Source of the DNA: Pseudomonadota bacterium
GTDB taxonomy: Bacteria; Myxococcota_A; UBA796; CAJQPC01
Assembly: GCA_024228935.1 (NCBI GenBank)
Contig: JAAESX010000349.1
Coordinates: forward strand, 62,001-126,000
Direction of reading: 5' to 3'
DNA: 64,000 nucleotides
Notes under the pieces: model-generated
What the model saw: the letters and a program-made list of their open reading frames with translations, nothing else
Databases searched by the model: none
What the model was told of the DNA's origin: nothing
Shown here: piece after piece, positions 61,822 to 64,000 of the stretch
Position numbering within the stretch: the stretch's first letter is position 1
Layout: each line of letters starts with the position of its first letter
Translations under genes and position numbers: made by a program

Positions 61822-64000
61822 ATGCCCCGAATCCCCCTCTTCCTCGCGCTCCTGGTCACGGTCTCCGCTTGTCGAAAGGACACGGGAAACGAGGACTCTG
61901 CCTCGAACCTGCCCACCGACTTCGACGATGACGGGTACGACAGCGACGTGGACTGCGACGACGAAGACGCCTCGGTCCACCCGGACGCCTCGGAGTACTG
62001 CGACGGCATCGACAACGACTGCGACACGCTGGTCGACGAGGACCCGGTCGACGGCCTGACCCTCTACACGGATGCGGACGGCGACGGCTATGGCGCCGAC
62101 CTGACCGAGGTCATCGCGTGCGAGGCCGACGGGCTCGTCGAGCTCGCCGGCGACTGCAACGACGGCGACGCGGCGTTCAACCCTGGCGCGGACGAGTCGA
62201 ACTGCGCTGACCCGACCGACTACAACTGCGACGGCTCCGTCGGGTACGAGGACGCCGACGGGGACGGCTGGGCGGCCTGCCAGGAGTGTGACGACAGCAC
62301 CGCCGAGGTGAACCCCGCGGCCGACGAGGTCTGCGACGACGTCGACAACAACTGCGACGGGGACATCGACGAGGACAGCGCGAGCGACGCGGCGACCTGG
62401 TACCTCGACGCCGACGAGGACACGTACGGCACGCCCAACTACACGAGAGCCTCGTGCGAGCAGCCGGACGGCTGGGTCGACAACGACGAGGACTGCGACG
62501 ACCTGGACGCGGGCGTGAACCCGGACACGGTCTGGCACGAGGACGTCGACGGCGACGGCTACGGCAGCCCGACCAGCACGCTCGCCCAGTGCGAGCAGCC
62601 CAGCGGCTACGTCGACGACGACCAGGACTGCGACGACAGCGACGCTGATGCGACGCCCGACTCGGTGTGGTTCGAGGACACCGACGGCGACGGCTACGGC
62701 GTGACGACCGACGTCCAGTTCAGCTGCACCCAGCCGAGCGGCTACGCCGACAACGCCCAGGACTGCGACGACACCAACGACGGCGCCAACCCCAGCGAGA
62801 CCGAGACCTGCGACTTCGTCGACAACGACTGCAACGGCGTCGTGGACGACGACTACGCGACGGACGCCTCGACCTGGTACGCGGACAGCGACGCCGACGA
62901 GTTCGGCGACAGCAGCTCGACCGACGTCGCCTGCACCCAGCCCAGCGGGTACGTCGCGGACGCCACGGACTGCGACGACACCGACGAGGACATCTCGCCG
63001 GACGCCGAGGAGATCTGCAACGACGGCGTGGACAACGACTGCGACAGCAGCTCGGCCATGTGCAGCGTCGACCTGTCGGACGCGGACACCATCCTGGTCG
63101 GCGAGGACGGCGGAGACGCCGCGGGCGTCTCGATCATGAGCGCCGGTGACTTCAACGACGACGGGAACGACGACCTGGTCATCGGGGCCAAGGGCGAGAG
63201 CTCCGAGTACGACGAGAACGGCGCGGCCTACGTGCTGTACGGACCGCTCAGCTCGGGCACGGTCGACCTGTCGTCGGCGGACCTGAAGCTCCTGGGCGGC
63301 GGCGAGAGCAACTTGACCAAGGAACGCGCGGGGTCCGCGGTCGCGGGCGGTGTCGACCTCGACGAGGACGGCGTCGACGACATCCTGGTTTCTGCCCTGC
63401 GCGCGGACGGCGGCGGCAACGGGTACGGCGCGGTGTACGTCCTGTACGGCTCGAGCGGCTGGTCGGGCGACGAGGAGCTCGAGGAGAGCTACGACGTGAA
63501 GCTCTCCGGGGTCGGCCCTGACGACCGCCTGGGCGGCGGCGTCGCGATGGGCGCGGACGTGACCGCTGACGGCGTCCCCGACATCCTCGCGGGCGCCCAG
63601 TATGCCGAGTACGATGGCGACGACAACGTCGGCGTGGTCTACCTGTTCGACGACCTCTCGAGCGACGAACTCGACGGTGACGATGCGTTCGCGACCTTCG
63701 CATCCACCGAGACCCAGACCACGATGGGCTCGGACCTGGCGTTCCCAGGAGATCTCGACGGTGACGGCCAGGACGACGTCCTGATCGGACACAGCCAGGC
63801 CAACGGCAGCACAGGCGCTGTGTACGCGTTCTTCGGCGGCTCGGGGCTGTCCGGTGGACACGAGATGGGTGACGGCGACGTCGTGCTGACCGGCGAGGCC
63901 AGCAGCGACACGGCCGGCGCGGGCATCTCCGGCATCGGCGACATGGACTCCGACGGCTACGACGACTTCCTGGTCGGCGCACCCGGCGTGGACGACGGCG
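61822..64000 (+). CDS. MopE/FG-GAP surface lipoprotein, N-terminal 726 residues
   Basis: ATG 61822 opens a frame that stays open to the end of the window, so the gene is partial. Signal MPRIPLFLALLVTVSAC gives a lipoprotein. Residues about 35-415 contain seven or so MopE-type blocks (DSDVDCDDEDA, YCDGIDNDCD, YTDADGDGYGAD and relatives). Residues about 420-726 are FG-GAP/integrin-alpha-like propeller blades: AGDFNDDGNDDLVIGA, VDLDEDGVDDILVSA, FPGDLDGDGQDDVLIGH, IGDMDSDGYDDFLVGAPG. Both modules predict calcium binding at the cell surface. A long ORF on the other strand here is a shadow created by the GC-rich Asp codons. Confidence 0.93.
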   Translation, partial: MPRIPLFLALLVTVSACRKDTGNEDSASNLPTDFDDDGYDSDVDCDDEDASVHPDASEYCDGIDNDCDTLVDEDPVDGLTLYTDADGDGYGADLTEVIACEADGLVELAGDCNDGDAAFNPGADESNCADPTDYNCDGSVGYEDADGDGWAACQECDDSTAEVNPAADEVCDDVDNNCDGDIDEDSASDAATWYLDADEDTYGTPNYTRASCEQPDGWVDNDEDCDDLDAGVNPDTVWHEDVDGDGYGSPTSTLAQCEQPSGYVDDDQDCDDSDADATPDSVWFEDTDGDGYGVTTDVQFSCTQPSGYADNAQDCDDTNDGANPSETETCDFVDNDCNGVVDDDYATDASTWYADSDADEFGDSSSTDVACTQPSGYVADATDCDDTDEDISPDAEEICNDGVDNDCDSSSAMCSVDLSDADTILVGEDGGDAAGVSIMSAGDFNDDGNDDLVIGAKGESSEYDENGAAYVLYGPLSSGTVDLSSADLKLLGGGESNLTKERAGSAVAGGVDLDEDGVDDILVSALRADGGGNGYGAVYVLYGSSGWSGDEELEESYDVKLSGVGPDDRLGGGVAMGADVTADGVPDILAGAQYAEYDGDDNVGVVYLFDDLSSDELDGDDAFATFASTETQTTMGSDLAFPGDLDGDGQDDVLIGHSQANGSTGAVYAFFGGSGLSGGHEMGDGDVVLTGEASSDTAGAGISGIGDMDSDGYDDFLVGAPGVDDG

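Noticed and set aside
61747..63861. 704-codon minus-strand ORF of Val/Ala/Gly repeats
   Set aside because: It is the mirror of the Asp/Gly-rich MopE repeats on the plus strand, whose frame runs off the window end and shows a signal peptide and known modules.

Overview
This 64 kb window is very GC-rich bacterial chromosome with almost no spacer DNA. No gene-free stretch exceeds about 230 bp, and many neighbours overlap by 1 or 4 bases (ATGA, GTGA, TGATG). The gene set suggests a Gram-negative delta-proteobacterial lineage, most likely an uncultured Myxococcota. Pointers are the many lipoproteins, Cys/Asp-rich MopE-type repeat proteins, PilZ proteins, a zinc-linked outer-membrane barrel ending in HAF and a single-chain LeuD-LeuC fusion. 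The taxon is inference. I saw no phage, insertion sequence, CRISPR array, tRNA or rRNA.

Layout. 0-8.7 kb: two coupled acyl-CoA dehydrogenases, two PilZ proteins, a lipoprotein hydrolase, an FprA-type ferredoxin reductase, a damaged hybrid histidine kinase and hemB. 8.7-11.3 kb: a dispersed hairpin repeat and a DsbD-type thiol:disulfide interchange protein whose second redox-active transmembrane cysteine is encoded by in-frame TGA, probably selenocysteine. 11.3-20.9 kb: PlsC-like acyltransferase, outer-membrane barrel coupled to a large lipoprotein hydrolase, small lipoproteins, a DUF2752 protein, a truncated AlkD and a PhnA-like protein. 20.9-23.8 kb: DUF523 protein (frameshifted) and the ergothioneine pair egtB-egtD. 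23.8-31.3 kb: a scarred convergent junction, then a long coupled metal-uptake operon (zinc-type ABC transporter, outer-membrane barrel, two lipoproteins, small His-rich protein). 31.3-38.3 kb: MDR reductase with divergent LysR regulator, Tag glycosylase, acetyltransferase, methyltransferase, YchF and a goose-type lysozyme-like protein. 38.3-47.9 kb: lipoproteins, OleC-like ligase, acetyltransferase, a polyprenol-kinase-like membrane protein, a possible TULIP-type lipoprotein and a second large hydrolase. 47.9-57.9 kb: thioesterase, MAPEG protein, M32 carboxypeptidase, YkgJ protein, second copy of the hairpin repeat, MopE lipoprotein, ThiD, LeuD-LeuC fusion and a polytopic membrane protein. 57.7-64 kb: lipoproteins, a membrane-anchored phosphodiesterase and the start of a large MopE plus FG-GAP surface protein that runs off the end.

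Two themes stand out besides the probable selenoprotein. First, about sixteen lipoproteins start with an extremely short, uncharged signal (Met, five to eight hydrophobic residues, then the lipobox cysteine at residue 7-10). Second, several genes carry single-base frameshifts, often in G/C runs, or abrupt joins between convergent gene ends. These look more like assembly or sequencing errors, or recent decay, than programmed recoding, and each is described individually.
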